A stretch of 64,000 nucleotides of DNA from Micrococcales bacterium (GTDB lineage Bacteria > Actinomycetota > Actinomycetes > S36-B12 > UBA10799), in contig JADKAV010000009.1 of assembly GCA_016719135.1 (NCBI GenBank), positions 1 through 64,000 of the forward strand, given 5' to 3'. The translations under genes and the position numbers were made by a program. How positions within the stretch are numbered: position 1 is the first letter of the stretch; each line of letters opens with the position of its first letter. Below are positions 1 to 8,146 of this stretch, piece by piece. The notes beneath the pieces are model-generated. The model made no database searches. It was not told the origin of the DNA and worked only from the letters and a program-made list of their open reading frames with translations.

Positions 1-466
1 AGAAGCTGCGGGTGTTGGCCTCGTTCCAGATCTGGTAGCTGGTGATGCGGCCCTTGTAGCGCTTCACGACCGCCTTGGTGAACCGCAGGTAGTACTTGCT
101 CTTCTTGGGGTACGACGCGGTGCCAGGACCGTAGAGGTCGACGTCGGAGAAGGTGCTCGCCGCCCACGAGGGGGTCGAGCCGAGCACGTAGAGGATCTCG
201 GTGGCACCGGCTGCTTCAGCGGCGGACACGGCCCTGTCCAAAGGCGCCCAGTTGTACTGGCCCTTCTGAGGGTTGATCTCATCCCAGCGGACCCCGGCGT
301 CCCACAGTCGCACCGACTTGACGGACACGCTCGGTGTCGCGCCGGCGCCCAGCGATGCCACGTGCAGCCCGAACTGTTCCGGCGACACCGGTTTCGCGTG
401 CGCCGCAGTCGGTACTGCGACCAGTCCGGCGGCCAGTGCGGCGGCCCAGCGAACGTTCAATCTCAT
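1..466 (-). CDS. Secreted glycoside hydrolase-like protein, first paralog (3' end outside window)
   Basis: Only the N-terminal 155 residues are in the window. The ATG at 466 follows a GGGAGGG ribosome site, and residues 1-24 form a signal peptide ending near AHA. The rest matches the neighbouring gene at 492-1796 closely: both share RLWDAGVRWD and ITSYQIWNEAN. The NE pair in the latter is the expected acid/base site of clan GH-A (GH5/GH39-like) hydrolases. It is therefore likely an exported enzyme acting on a polysaccharide. It lies 25 bp downstream of its paralog on the same strand, probably in one operon with the DUF4012 gene. The substrate cannot be read from the sequence. Confidence 0.75.
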   Translation of the reverse strand, partial: MRLNVRWAAALAAGLVAVPTAAHAKPVSPEQFGLHVASLGAGATPSVSVKSVRLWDAGVRWDEINPQKGQYNWAPLDRAVSAAEAAGATEILYVLGSTPSWAASTFSDVDLYGPGTASYPKKSKYYLRFTKAVVKRYKGRITSYQIWNEANTRSF

Positions 467-491
467 GGTTTTCCCTCCCATGGAAGACAAC

Positions 492-1796
492 CTACGGAAC
501 GAGTAGAACAGGGGCCTGCTTGACTCTCACGGTGCGCTTCTTGATCCGCTCGCAGGACCCGTCCAGCGAACACACCTCGCGCACGTCGAACTTCTTCTTC
601 GGCAGTTTGACCTTGCGGGTGGTGCCCAGCCGGGCGTACAGCAGATACTGCCGTTCCTTCTTGCGTTTCAGGGAGCAGACGGTGACCCTCTGATCGCTAC
701 AGGTACCCCATTTGGCGCGCGCCAACCAGTTCTGGATCGTGAAGAACGCCTCGCCCGGGGCGACCGGTTCACCGGTCATTTCGTCAGTGGTGCTGATCCC
801 CATCACGTGCGACTCCCAGGAGTACCAGAAGACCTTGGTGACGTCGTAGCGCAGGCTGTCCACGTAGGTCCGCGCGAGGTATGCCGCCCCCACCTTGGGC
901 TTGAACACCTCGGTGGCGTGGCCGTTGTCGCGCCGGTTGCCGTAGTTGACCTCGGTGTCCCAGACCGGGACCTGCGAGAAGCCGAGCTTGTTGGTGACGG
1001 TGCGAGCCATCTCCAGCCCGGCCAGTCGCTCTGTGGGGGTTCCGCCGCCGGGGCCTTTGGTGGTCCACGGGTACAGGTGGACGCTGATCGCGTCGAGTTT
1101 GACGCCACGGTTGCGGATGGAACGCAGGTACCGGTAGAAGAAACTCTCGGTGCTGAACTTCTTGCCCTGGATCACGGTGCTGGAGGCGCTGACGATCTTC
1201 GCGTTCCGGTCGATCTTGCGGATCTCCTGGGCGGCGATGTCGGTCAGCAGCGCCATCCGCTTCCAGTGTTTGGGCCGCTCGGGGGCGTAGAACGAGGCGA
1301 GATTGGCCTCGTTCCAGATCTGGTAACTGGTGATGCGGCCCTCGTATCGGGTTGCTACCGCGCGTACCCACTCTCGCCAGTAGGCCAGCTTCTTGGCGTC
1401 AGAGGCAGTACCTGCGCCGTAGTAGTAGGTATCCGGCCGCACGAAGTTCGCTGCCCATTCCGGCGTGGAACCCAGGATGTACATGATCTCGCCGGCGCCC
1501 GACGCCTGCGCGGTGCTGACCGCTGTGTCAAGGCGTTCCCAGTCGAACTCGCCGCGCTGTTTCTCCACCTGGTCCCAGCGCACTCCGGCGTCCCACAGCC
1601 GCACACCACCGAGCCGGCCCGGGAACTTCCGCCCGGCGCTGACCGTGGCCACATGCATGCCGAACAGGCTGGGGTCGACCTTGGACCACTTCGCCTTCGG
1701 TGGCGGTTCGACGGGCTTGACAGCCGCCTGGGCCGGCGCCACGGAGGCAGCAAGGGCGGTGGTCACCGCGAGGGCCACCAGGGCACGTCGGATCAT
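492..1796 (-). CDS. Secreted glycoside hydrolase-like protein (clan GH-A type), second paralog
   Basis: A 434-residue protein with a signal peptide (residues 1-24, cleavage near AQA). A (beta/alpha)8-type catalytic domain is suggested by WNEAN with Glu163 as acid/base and by WDTEVNYG with Glu282 as nucleophile, the usual pair in GH39/GH5-like retaining enzymes. The C-terminal 70 residues are rich in Lys/Arg and contain Cys pairs, perhaps a small binding domain. The start codon overlaps the stop of the upstream DUF4012 gene (ATGA), which indicates translational coupling. The gene is a tandem paralog of the one ending outside the window. Family assignment is by motif only; the glycan target is unknown. 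Confidence 0.75.
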   Translation of the reverse strand: MIRRALVALAVTTALAASVAPAQAAVKPVEPPPKAKWSKVDPSLFGMHVATVSAGRKFPGRLGGVRLWDAGVRWDQVEKQRGEFDWERLDTAVSTAQASGAGEIMYILGSTPEWAANFVRPDTYYYGAGTASDAKKLAYWREWVRAVATRYEGRITSYQIWNEANLASFYAPERPKHWKRMALLTDIAAQEIRKIDRNAKIVSASSTVIQGKKFSTESFFYRYLRSIRNRGVKLDAISVHLYPWTTKGPGGGTPTERLAGLEMARTVTNKLGFSQVPVWDTEVNYGNRRDNGHATEVFKPKVGAAYLARTYVDSLRYDVTKVFWYSWESHVMGISTTDEMTGEPVAPGEAFFTIQNWLARAKWGTCSDQRVTVCSLKRKKERQYLLYARLGTTRKVKLPKKKFDVREVCSLDGSCERIKKRTVRVKQAPVLLVP

Positions 1797-3681
1797 CGGT
1801 CACCGAACCCGAGCGCAAGAGTCGTCGGGGTCGACACCAGGAAGCGGGTCGAAGCGCGGTCACCGTCCATGGTCCATTCCCCTTCCAGCGGTCGTGGTTG
1901 TGAGGGTCCTGACACATTGACGGTCAGGTCGACGTTGTTGATCGTCAACTGATGTTCGACGCCTGCACGGTATTCCAGGTTCCCGCCGGTGCCAAACGTG
2001 CCGTCCGGTAAACGGTAGGACACCGTGATGTAGCTGCTGCCGCCTGGTGGGATCCAGCGGCCCACCCGCACGGCTTTGCGACCGTCGACGTCGGTGAAGA
2101 CCCGTTGGTCCGCCTTGATGTCGCCTGGATTGGCCCGCAGTTTCACGTCCTGGGCGTCGTCGGGCAGCAGCACGATGTTCCAGTGGAACGCCCATCGGGT
2201 GGTGTACCCGATCCGGTCCTGGAGCGGACTGCCCTGTCGTCCGGCGCGTTGTTCGTCACCTTGGCCGTCTGCACAACGGTGGCCGAGCCGTCAGCGTCGA
2301 GCTGGACATCGTGGATGAGCATGCGGGTCTGGAAGATGTCAACCTTGGAGGCGTTCTGGTTCTGGGTGTAGAAGGCGATGCGGTCGGGCTCCGGGTCGGG
2401 CTGGGCGCCATCGGCCCGTGCTTCCTGCAGGACGTCGGCCAGCCGGTCGCCGGACAGATGCACGCGGATCCCGTGGCTGGGTGCGGTGGAGAATATGGCC
2501 CGCCCGATCGACAAAGCCGCGCCGCCGTCCTGCATGCGAGCGATCATCTCGTCGAGTAGCTGCTGGTTGATCTGGTGGCGCTGTTCCTGCGCTGCCGGGT
2601 CTTCGTTGTACCCCTCGAAGAAGAGTTTGCTGATCATGTTGTCGGCGTTGATCTCGCCGTAGAGATCCGACTGGATCGGGCCGGTCGCCGCCACGGCTGC
2701 TTGCAGCGCGACGGGATCCAGCGAGATGACCCCGTCCACCGGTTGGCCGCCGTTGGCGACCCAGGACCGCATCATGTCCTCGCCGGTGATCCGGTAGTCC
2801 TGGTGCAGGTTCGACCACGCGAAGCCGTCCTCGGCGTTCTCCTCGGCGTAATAGGGCCCTTTGGCGACCGGGTCCCACGGCACGCGCGGGTTGCCGGGGA
2901 AGAAGTGGCTGCTCACCGCACCCTTGTCGACGACCTCCATTTTGCCCTGGTCGAACTGCAGCAGAGCTGCACTCAGGGCCGCACCGCCACCGGCGTAGAG
3001 CTCGCCGGGGTTGTGGAACACGACCAGGTACGTCGCCGGTTGATCCTCCCCGAGCAGAGTCGGCAGGTCGGGGAGGATGTTTTCGTAGATCTGCAGGCCC
3101 CGTTGGATGCCGTCGATCTGGTCCTGGGCCTCGTCCACGAAACCGCGCAGGACCGGCGAGATGTCCGCGGGCATCTGCTGCAGGGTCGCATCCGCCCCGG
3201 ACAGATCGTCGGCGACCTGCTCGATCTGCGGCTCGATGTCCTGCAGCGCGGCGACGTTGATCGCGCCGTCCTTGAAGGCTGGCTGGTCATCACCGGTCAG
3301 TTGCGCGTACACCTCGTTGGTCACGTCGGCGCCCTCGAGGACCTGCAGTGCCGCGTCCAGGAACGTATCGGCGCCCGTGAGGTTGGTGCGGAAGTAGGGG
3401 ATCACGTTCAACGCCGACACGGGCAGCGAGGTGATGCCGCTTTGAGCTGCCCGGGTGTTGGAGCGGGCCGATTCGATGGATGCGGCAGCGCCTGCGGAGT
3501 CACCGGCCGCGATCTGGTCGGTCATCGTCGCGAGCGCCGCGTTCGCCTCTCGGGCGTGCCACGCGAGCATCCCCAGGCTCACGACGAACCAGGCAGCCAG
3601 CAGCCCGACCAGGACAAGGACCCAGGTTCGGGGGCGTTGCCAGCGGGAGCCGCGGTGGGACACCGCACTCGATTCGCTCAC
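1793..3681 (-). CDS. DUF4012 membrane protein, interrupted by a one-base frameshift
   Basis: GTG start at 3681 behind GGGAG. The first part (about 480 residues) has one membrane segment at residues 21-42 followed by a large extracellular region typical of DUF4012 proteins. Near 2235-2250 the frame breaks: reading leaves the family-like VTNNAPDD and continues sensibly only in another frame (FHWNIVLLPDDAQ). Adding one G to the GGG run restores an uninterrupted 629-residue protein, and the lengths agree exactly. DUF4012 proteins often sit in polysaccharide or cell-wall loci; here the two hydrolases overlap or follow it. The exact function of the family is not established. Confidence 0.75.
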
Positions 3682-3888
3682 GACACTCCCATTCGCTCAC
3701 TAGTAACGACGGTTGGCGCGTCGCGGTAGTTCCCCGTGGTGCCCTGCGACGTGGCGGCGCCGGTGATTTGAATGATACGTGCGGGGACCGGCGGCGGCCG
3801 GTAGTGAGGCGGCCGTATGGCCTTTGTGCACATGACATCCAGACCCATCGGCCGCCCGCTTCAAACATGGCCGACCATGAGATCGCAT

Positions 3889-4305
3889 TCAGACCGCCGA
3901 GATCTTGACGTCGAATCCGTCAACCAGTAGCTCCAGGTCAGTTTTGTCGGCCGTGATCACGACCGACGGGGCCAACTCAACCGCGGTGGCAGCCACGATG
4001 GCGTCCACGGTGAGGTCACGCTTCTTGCGCCGCACCTTCCCGGCATTGATGCGCAGCGCTCCGGCACGCATAGCCACGCCCTTGGGTAGGTCAAGGGTGG
4101 GGATCTTCCCCAGGACGTGCCAGATTGCGGCATCGGTTGGCGCCCCCGTCGCGACCTCGGCGAGGACCACCGCGGGGATGAGAACGCGGTGATCTGCTTG
4201 CTGGGCGGCCGCCAACCGTTCGGCCATCCCCTTTCGCTTCTCGGCCAGGGCCGAGACGGCTTCGGAGTCAAGGATCAGGACTCGTGCCACCCGACTCAGC
4301 GCCAC
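3889..4305 (-). CDS. PIN-domain toxin (VapC-like ribonuclease)
   Basis: A 138-residue PIN domain. The acidic set is visible: Asp13 in LILDSEA, Glu50 in LAEVATG, Asp101 in TVDAIVAATA and Asp120/Asp123 in TADKTDLELL, as needed for metal-dependent RNA cleavage. The reading frame begins inside the 3' end of the preceding small gene (10-bp overlap), the usual antitoxin-toxin order. A start a few codons further in is possible. The RNA target is unknown. Confidence 0.85.
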   Translation of the reverse strand: MALSRVARVLILDSEAVSALAEKRKGMAERLAAAQQADHRVLIPAVVLAEVATGAPTDAAIWHVLGKIPTLDLPKGVAMRAGALRINAGKVRRKKRDLTVDAIVAATAVELAPSVVITADKTDLELLVDGFDVKISAV

Positions 4306-4523
4306 TCGTCGACGTACCGGGCGACGGCATCGGCGTCGAGCGGCCCATTGACCTCGACAAGCTCCCCGATCAGGTCATCGAGACCGTCGCGCTCAAGCTG
4401 ACGTCGTAGTGCCAGGGTCGCGTACGCGGAGACCTTGCCCGGCTCGACGCGGTCCCGCACTCGGTGAAGGACGTCAGACTCGATGGTGAGACTGACCTTC
4501 TCGAAAGACTGTTGGCTGGCCAC
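4296..4523 (-). CDS. Antitoxin of the PIN module
   Basis: A 75-residue protein with a GTG start at 4523. The N-terminal half (VSLTIESDVLHRVRDRV) resembles a DNA-binding antitoxin, with a C-terminal acidic tail (LVEVNGPLDADAVARYVDEW) that probably wraps the toxin. It overlaps the toxin start by 10 bp. Upstream, TAGGAT at 4535-4530 is followed by 6 nt and then GTG, so the mRNA is probably leaderless. The antitoxin family (RHH, AbrB or other) could not be fixed by eye. Confidence 0.75.
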   Translation of the reverse strand: MASQQSFEKVSLTIESDVLHRVRDRVEPGKVSAYATLALRRQLERDGLDDLIGELVEVNGPLDADAVARYVDEWR

Positions 4524-4817
4524 CCGTGAATCCTACCAACAAGGCGATCCATGAGAGGTGCTCTGGGGAAGCTTCGAATTGCCGCCCGGGTATTCCCGCA
4601 CCCCCGAGCAAACCTGCCCAGAAGGCTCGCGTAGGTGACCGACCGGCCTGTCGCGCGCGGGCGAGGAGTTTGGACGGCGAGGTTGGCTCGACGAACTGGA
4701 GCCCGAGACCCCAATCCACACTCAAACTGAGCGTGAAATCAAGGCCGGATCAGCAAACTAAACCGCTGGGATACACCGATCTACACCGTCGGTAGTCCAT
4801 GAGAGCGCCCCGGCTGG
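4524..4817. other. Non-coding stretch between the two toxin-antitoxin modules
   Basis: No credible coding region was found on either strand. It holds the leaderless promoter of the PIN module at its left edge and the 3' flank of the AbiEii gene at its right edge. Confidence 0.5.
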
Positions 4818-5671
4818 TCATCCAGCGATGGCGCCCAGCAACGTTCCTGTGAAGGCCGCGACGGCGAGCCGGGCATCGGTGGCGGCGGTCTTCGGGTCGA
4901 TTTCGGGGTTGTTGATGAGGAGCTGCTCGACGTAGGCCGCGACGCCCTGGGCGTGGTCGTCGGAGAAGTTGGCCGCGAGGTCCTCGATGGCCGAACGCAG
5001 TTCGAGGGGGCACCGAGTCGCTGGACTACGACATCGGCCGGGTCGAGCGGTCCAGCCTCATCGAAGACCTCGTTGTGGTGCAGCAGCACGAAGGCGATGT
5101 CGTAGTAATCCTTGGCCTTGTGTCGGCCGTAGGCCGCTGCGCTCTTGGCCAGGAGAAAGCCGGCCAGCCCCGTCACGTTGACCTCGGCGGTGATCTTCGA
5201 GCCCTGGTCGTTGGCGGTGAGGCTCCGCGGTGCGAAGTCTCTGCTGGCGTAGCCGGTCCCGCGCAGGTTCACGGCCCCAAGCTTCTCGGTGTTGTCGAAG
5301 TGCACGCTGGCGCCCTGTTGCTGATCATCGAGGTCGGCGAGCAACTCGAACTTGATGACCGCCTTGTAGCCGCCCCCGTGCACGGTCTCCCAACGCCAGA
5401 CGCGCTCGGCGTCGACGTGGAAGTCTGCGTTCTGGAGCGCGATCTCCAATCGACGGGCATGTTCGGCGCCGCCGGCGATCTCCAAGTCGACCTGCACGTC
5501 GACGTCGGTGGTTCCAGCGTGCAGGCGTCCGCTGTCAGAGCAGAGCATGGCGGGCACGAGGCCGCCGAGGAGCACGAAGTTGGGCCGCTCGCCGTAGTGA
5601 CTGCATACCCGCACGAGTGCGAGCTCGGCGGCTCGCCTGGCCCTGCCAGTTCGCTCCGGTTCCTCGCTCAC
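4818..5671 (-). CDS. AbiEii-like nucleotidyltransferase toxin, interrupted by a one-base frameshift
   Basis: The N-terminal part shows the nucleotidyltransferase fold of type IV toxins: FVLLGGLVPAML, then GTTDVDVQVDL with the metal-binding Asp pair, and KAKDYYDIAFVL later on. Near 5006-5010 the frame breaks in a run of five C. Adding one C gives a natural C-terminus (ELRSAIEDLAANFSDDHAQG onward) ending at 4818, 284 residues in all, close to family size. Without the correction the tail becomes a low-complexity Ser/Thr/Pro stretch. The start overlaps the upstream regulator by 4 bp. AbiEii proteins are growth-inhibiting transferases countered by AbiEi and linked to phage defence. Confidence 0.75.
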
Positions 5672-6681
5672 TCCTCTGCTCCCATCTGCTCACGGAGGTG
5701 TTCAGCAGCCTCTTCGCCCCGGACACCGAGCATCCGGAGGTCGGAGAACACCCGCGGCCACGCGGCGACACGTTGTCCAGCCGCCTCGGTGCAGAGCCTG
5801 TCCTTTGCGGGCGTCGGGAATGCCCGCAACAGGAGCCGGCCACCATCGGCCTGCTCCATTCCGGCCTCACGCGCGATCTGCCGTAGTTCGGCCACGGAGC
5901 CACCGTCGACGTAGATCTCCCACGGGTCGACCCCAGTGAGGTACGGCGCGAGCACATCGGCAGCTAGCGCGCCGGTGGTATTCCACGCGACGCCTTTAGC
6001 GCTGAGACGCGCTCCAAGGTCGGTCACCCCACGCGCAGGGTTCCGCCACAGCACTCCAACCCTGATCGACTCGGGCGTTCGCAGCCGCCCGGCAGCCGCG
6101 GCGTAGGTGTCGAGCAACTTCTCTTCGTCGGCGACAGTGCGGCGCGAGTTGCGACCCCTGGCCGCCTCTGACTCCACTAGGTGCGCCTTCTGGAGGAATC
6201 GCAGCGAGGCGGCCGCGGTCGAAGGCGCTAGGCCAGTCGCTGCCGTGAGCTCCGCGACCGTCCCGCCGATACCTACGATCAACGCTTCGCAGACCGCAAG
6301 CGTCGAAGGGGTCCAACCTAGGTTCGCTCTCGGCTCTTTCGGAGCCTGCCCCACGTCGACCCGGATGTAAACGCCGGGCAATGCCACTCGTGCCGCGCCC
6401 GTCTCATCCACCCACGACAGCCCGTTCTCGGTGAGTAGCTTCCGAGCACCTTGCGACAGCTCGGAGGCCACGACGAGGCCCGGCCTGTCAGGCCTGTCCA
6501 GCAGGTCTCGGATCTGACGCGGCCACCCGGTCGCTAGCCATGCGACCTCCGTCGGGGTGGTCCGGATCGTTGCTAAAAACCGTCCTGGACGCGCGCCAGC
6601 ACGGTCCACCCGCACGTCGATCTCTGGGTCGACACGAGCGAACGAATCGGCCAACAGGCGCTCAAGCTGGACGGTGTCCAC
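5668..6681 (-). CDS. AbiEi-like antitoxin / transcriptional regulator of the type IV module
   Basis: A 337-residue protein with a winged-helix stretch around residues 125-165 (LAVCEALIVGIGGTVAELTA, then SLRFLQKAHLVE) and a long C-terminal region, as in AbiEi-family antitoxins encoded directly before AbiEii. The start is GTG at 6681. TAGTAT at 6693-6688 is followed by exactly 7 nt before the GTG, so the transcript is probably leaderless. Direct repeats just upstream are candidate autoregulatory sites. It overlaps the toxin gene by 4 bp. Confidence 0.75.
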   Translation of the reverse strand: MDTVQLERLLADSFARVDPEIDVRVDRAGARPGRFLATIRTTPTEVAWLATGWPRQIRDLLDRPDRPGLVVASELSQGARKLLTENGLSWVDETGAARVALPGVYIRVDVGQAPKEPRANLGWTPSTLAVCEALIVGIGGTVAELTAATGLAPSTAAASLRFLQKAHLVESEAARGRNSRRTVADEEKLLDTYAAAAGRLRTPESIRVGVLWRNPARGVTDLGARLSAKGVAWNTTGALAADVLAPYLTGVDPWEIYVDGGSVAELRQIAREAGMEQADGGRLLLRAFPTPAKDRLCTEAAGQRVAAWPRVFSDLRMLGVRGEEAAEHLREQMGAEE

Positions 6682-6750
6682 GAGCCTAATACTACGACAG
6701 GATCGAAACTACGACGAACTATCAAACTATTGTTTCGTGTCGAACTATTC
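6682..6750 (-). promoter_or_regulatory. abiE promoter with repeated operator-like octamers
   Basis: This AT-rich patch in a GC-rich region has CGAACTAT at 6715-6722, CAAACTAT directly following at 6723-6730, and CGAACTAT again at 6741-6748 (plus-strand reading). The -10 box TAGTAT is at 6693-6688. AbiEi proteins repress their own promoters, so the octamers are likely binding sites (inference). Confidence 0.55.
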
Positions 6751-6819
6751 TTCGGACCCGTCGCCATTGGCGACCGCTCGGAGCCGGAGCACGCGCTTGG
6801 CGGCGAAATTGGCCGCAAG

Positions 6820-6890
6820 AACACGAAAGCCTCCCCGGAGGGAGGTTTCGCAAATGTGACCGGGCTGGTTTCACAACCAGCCCATTGTGG
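6820..6890. terminator. Double-hairpin terminator module, copy 1
   Basis: There are two consecutive hairpins: GCCTCCC/GGGAGG and GGGCTGGTT/AACCAGCCC. The same module with few changes lies at 7506-7575 directly after the tRNA-Leu gene, but no tRNA abuts this copy. The two copies flank the lipoprotein gene. The rest of the 387-bp gap 6682-7068 holds the abiE promoter and no gene that I can support. Confidence 0.6.
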
Positions 6891-7068
6891 GCTGTTTGCG
6901 TAACCCTGATCAGGGGGTTTGCGGGCGAACAGTCGTAGGCATCCCATGTTTGGCCGGGCGAAATCCCATAGGCGGGCACGTGCATGCGGCACGTCACGTG
7001 GTGGGATGACAAGTGGTGGTGGTCGTTGCCGATATGAATAGCGAGAAGACCGCCAAGTCAATGGGGGA

Positions 7069-7479
7069 ATGATGCAGGTAATCCGGACACTCGGGGCGAG
7101 TCTGCTCGTGGTTTCACTGGGCGGTTGCGTTGCTGGGGAGGCAGGCCCGACTGCTAGCCCCTCCTCAGCACCGGTGCTGGCGGTACAGCCACCCTCTGAT
7201 CTTCCGCATCTGCAGTTGCCGGTCAGAGGTGAACTGACCGTGTCACGGAACAACTGCTTCGCGCTGACTTTCAAGAACTCGGTGCTGTACGCGCCTGCTG
7301 GGTCGACGGTGACTGGGGACGGTCAGGGCGTGAATATCGGGGGTGAGGAGTACCGGCTCGGGGACTCCTTCCCCTTGACGCTGTCTGCGAGCGTGATTCC
7401 GTTGGCCGATGTCAGGGAACCGAGCCAACAACTTCTTGACTGCAAACCGGAGATGGTTGCGGTTGTCTCGTTGAACTGA
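7069..7479 (+). CDS. Small lipoprotein of unknown function
   Basis: A 136-residue protein with a lipoprotein signal peptide: charged start, hydrophobic core and lipobox LGGC with Cys at residue 20. The mature part begins with a Ser/Ala/Pro linker and contains two further Cys residues, in NNCFALTF and LLDCKPEM, that could form a disulfide. The start is ATG-ATG after a GGGGGA stretch. It stands alone between two copies of a terminator module, next to toxin-antitoxin genes and a tRNA, so it may be accessory. No family was recognised. Confidence 0.7.
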   Translation: MMQVIRTLGASLLVVSLGGCVAGEAGPTASPSSAPVLAVQPPSDLPHLQLPVRGELTVSRNNCFALTFKNSVLYAPAGSTVTGDGQGVNIGGEEYRLGDSFPLTLSASVIPLADVREPSQQLLDCKPEMVAVVSLN

Positions 7480-7505
7480 TGCCGCCGCTGTCTAGAAGTG
7501 CCCCG

Positions 7506-7575
7506 GAGACACGAAAGCCTCCCCGAAGGGAGGTTTCGCAACAACGACTGGGCTGGTTTCGCAACCAGCCCATTG
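7506..7575 (-). terminator. Double-hairpin terminator module, copy 2, downstream of tRNA-Leu
   Basis: Hairpins GCCTCCC/GGGAGG and GGGCTGGTT/AACCAGCCC begin directly at the 3' end of the minus-strand tRNA, so they serve as its terminator. They could also stop the convergent lipoprotein transcript. Nearly identical to 6820-6890. Confidence 0.65.
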
Positions 7576-7659
7576 TGCGCGAGGGGGGAGTTGAACCCCC
7601 ACGCCCTTTCGGGCACACGGACCTGAACCGTGCGCGTCTGCCTATTCCGCCACCCGCGC
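7576..7659 (-). tRNA. tRNA-Leu (anticodon CAG)
   Basis: An 84-nt cloverleaf read on the minus strand. The 5' acceptor GCGCGGG pairs with CTCGCGC plus discriminator A. The anticodon stem CACGG/CCGTG encloses loop TTCAGGT, so the anticodon is CAG. A long variable arm (GTGCCCGAAAGGGC) marks it as class II, and the T arm GGGGGTTCAACTCCCCC is perfect. CCA is not encoded. Confidence 0.95.
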
Positions 7660-7675
7660 GCTGTTACAGGGTACA

Positions 7676-8026
7676 TCAGGGGTCTGGACGCACATTGATG
7701 TGCATGCGCAGCGGCTCCAACGGCAGGACCTGTGGTTCTTCGGCCAGCACCTGCGACAAGTCGTCGATCAGCGTGGCGAACGGCTGGGACTGTCGGTGCA
7801 GTTGTTGGCCGTCCGGTCCGCTGAACCATTCGAACAGCCAGACTGCGTTCGCCTCCTGCGGATCGAGGCAGACGACGAAGGCCTCCGTCTCGGGTTCGGC
7901 GTCCAACAACTCGTCGGCGTAACGGTGCAGAGCGTCCAGCAGAGCCGGTCGCCGGCCGGGTTGGGCGAGCAGCCGGACCATCAACCCCTCGCGTCCGGGC
8001 AGCAGGTCTTGCAGCGGCTGGCTCAC
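7676..8026 (-). CDS. ABM-family (quinol monooxygenase-like) small protein
   Basis: A 116-residue protein of antibiotic-biosynthesis-monooxygenase type: a central stretch (LLDAEPETEAFVVCLDPQEA), then AVWLFEWFSGPDGQQLHRQS, the usual beta-alpha ferredoxin-like half of dimeric ABM proteins. The substrate is unknown. The start is GTG at 8026, with TACCCT 7 nt before it, so it is probably leaderless. It stands between the tRNA and the protease gene. Confidence 0.75.
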   Translation of the reverse strand: MSQPLQDLLPGREGLMVRLLAQPGRRPALLDALHRYADELLDAEPETEAFVVCLDPQEANAVWLFEWFSGPDGQQLHRQSQPFATLIDDLSQVLAEEPQVLPLEPLRMHINVRPDP

Positions 8027-8084
8027 ATGGTCGAGGGTATCGGTCGCGGCTACAGTCCGGACTACGCCGGATATTTCCGCATCC

Positions 8085-8104
8085 GGGAGTCGAAAGGGAC
8101 TCCC
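8085..8104 (-). terminator. Hairpin downstream of the subtilisin-like protease gene
   Basis: GGGAGTC/GACTCCC, 7-bp stem with a 6-nt loop, 43 bp past the protease stop. There is no U-tract, so its efficiency is uncertain. Confidence 0.4.
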
Positions 8105-8146
8105 CGATGTGGGTTGGGGTTGCGCGGAAGCGACTGAGCAGCCCGG

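Noticed and set aside
6820..7575. attL/attR pair of an integrative element
   Set aside because: The repeated part is the terminator beyond the tRNA, not the tRNA 3' end, and no integrase is present. An old insertion is not excluded.
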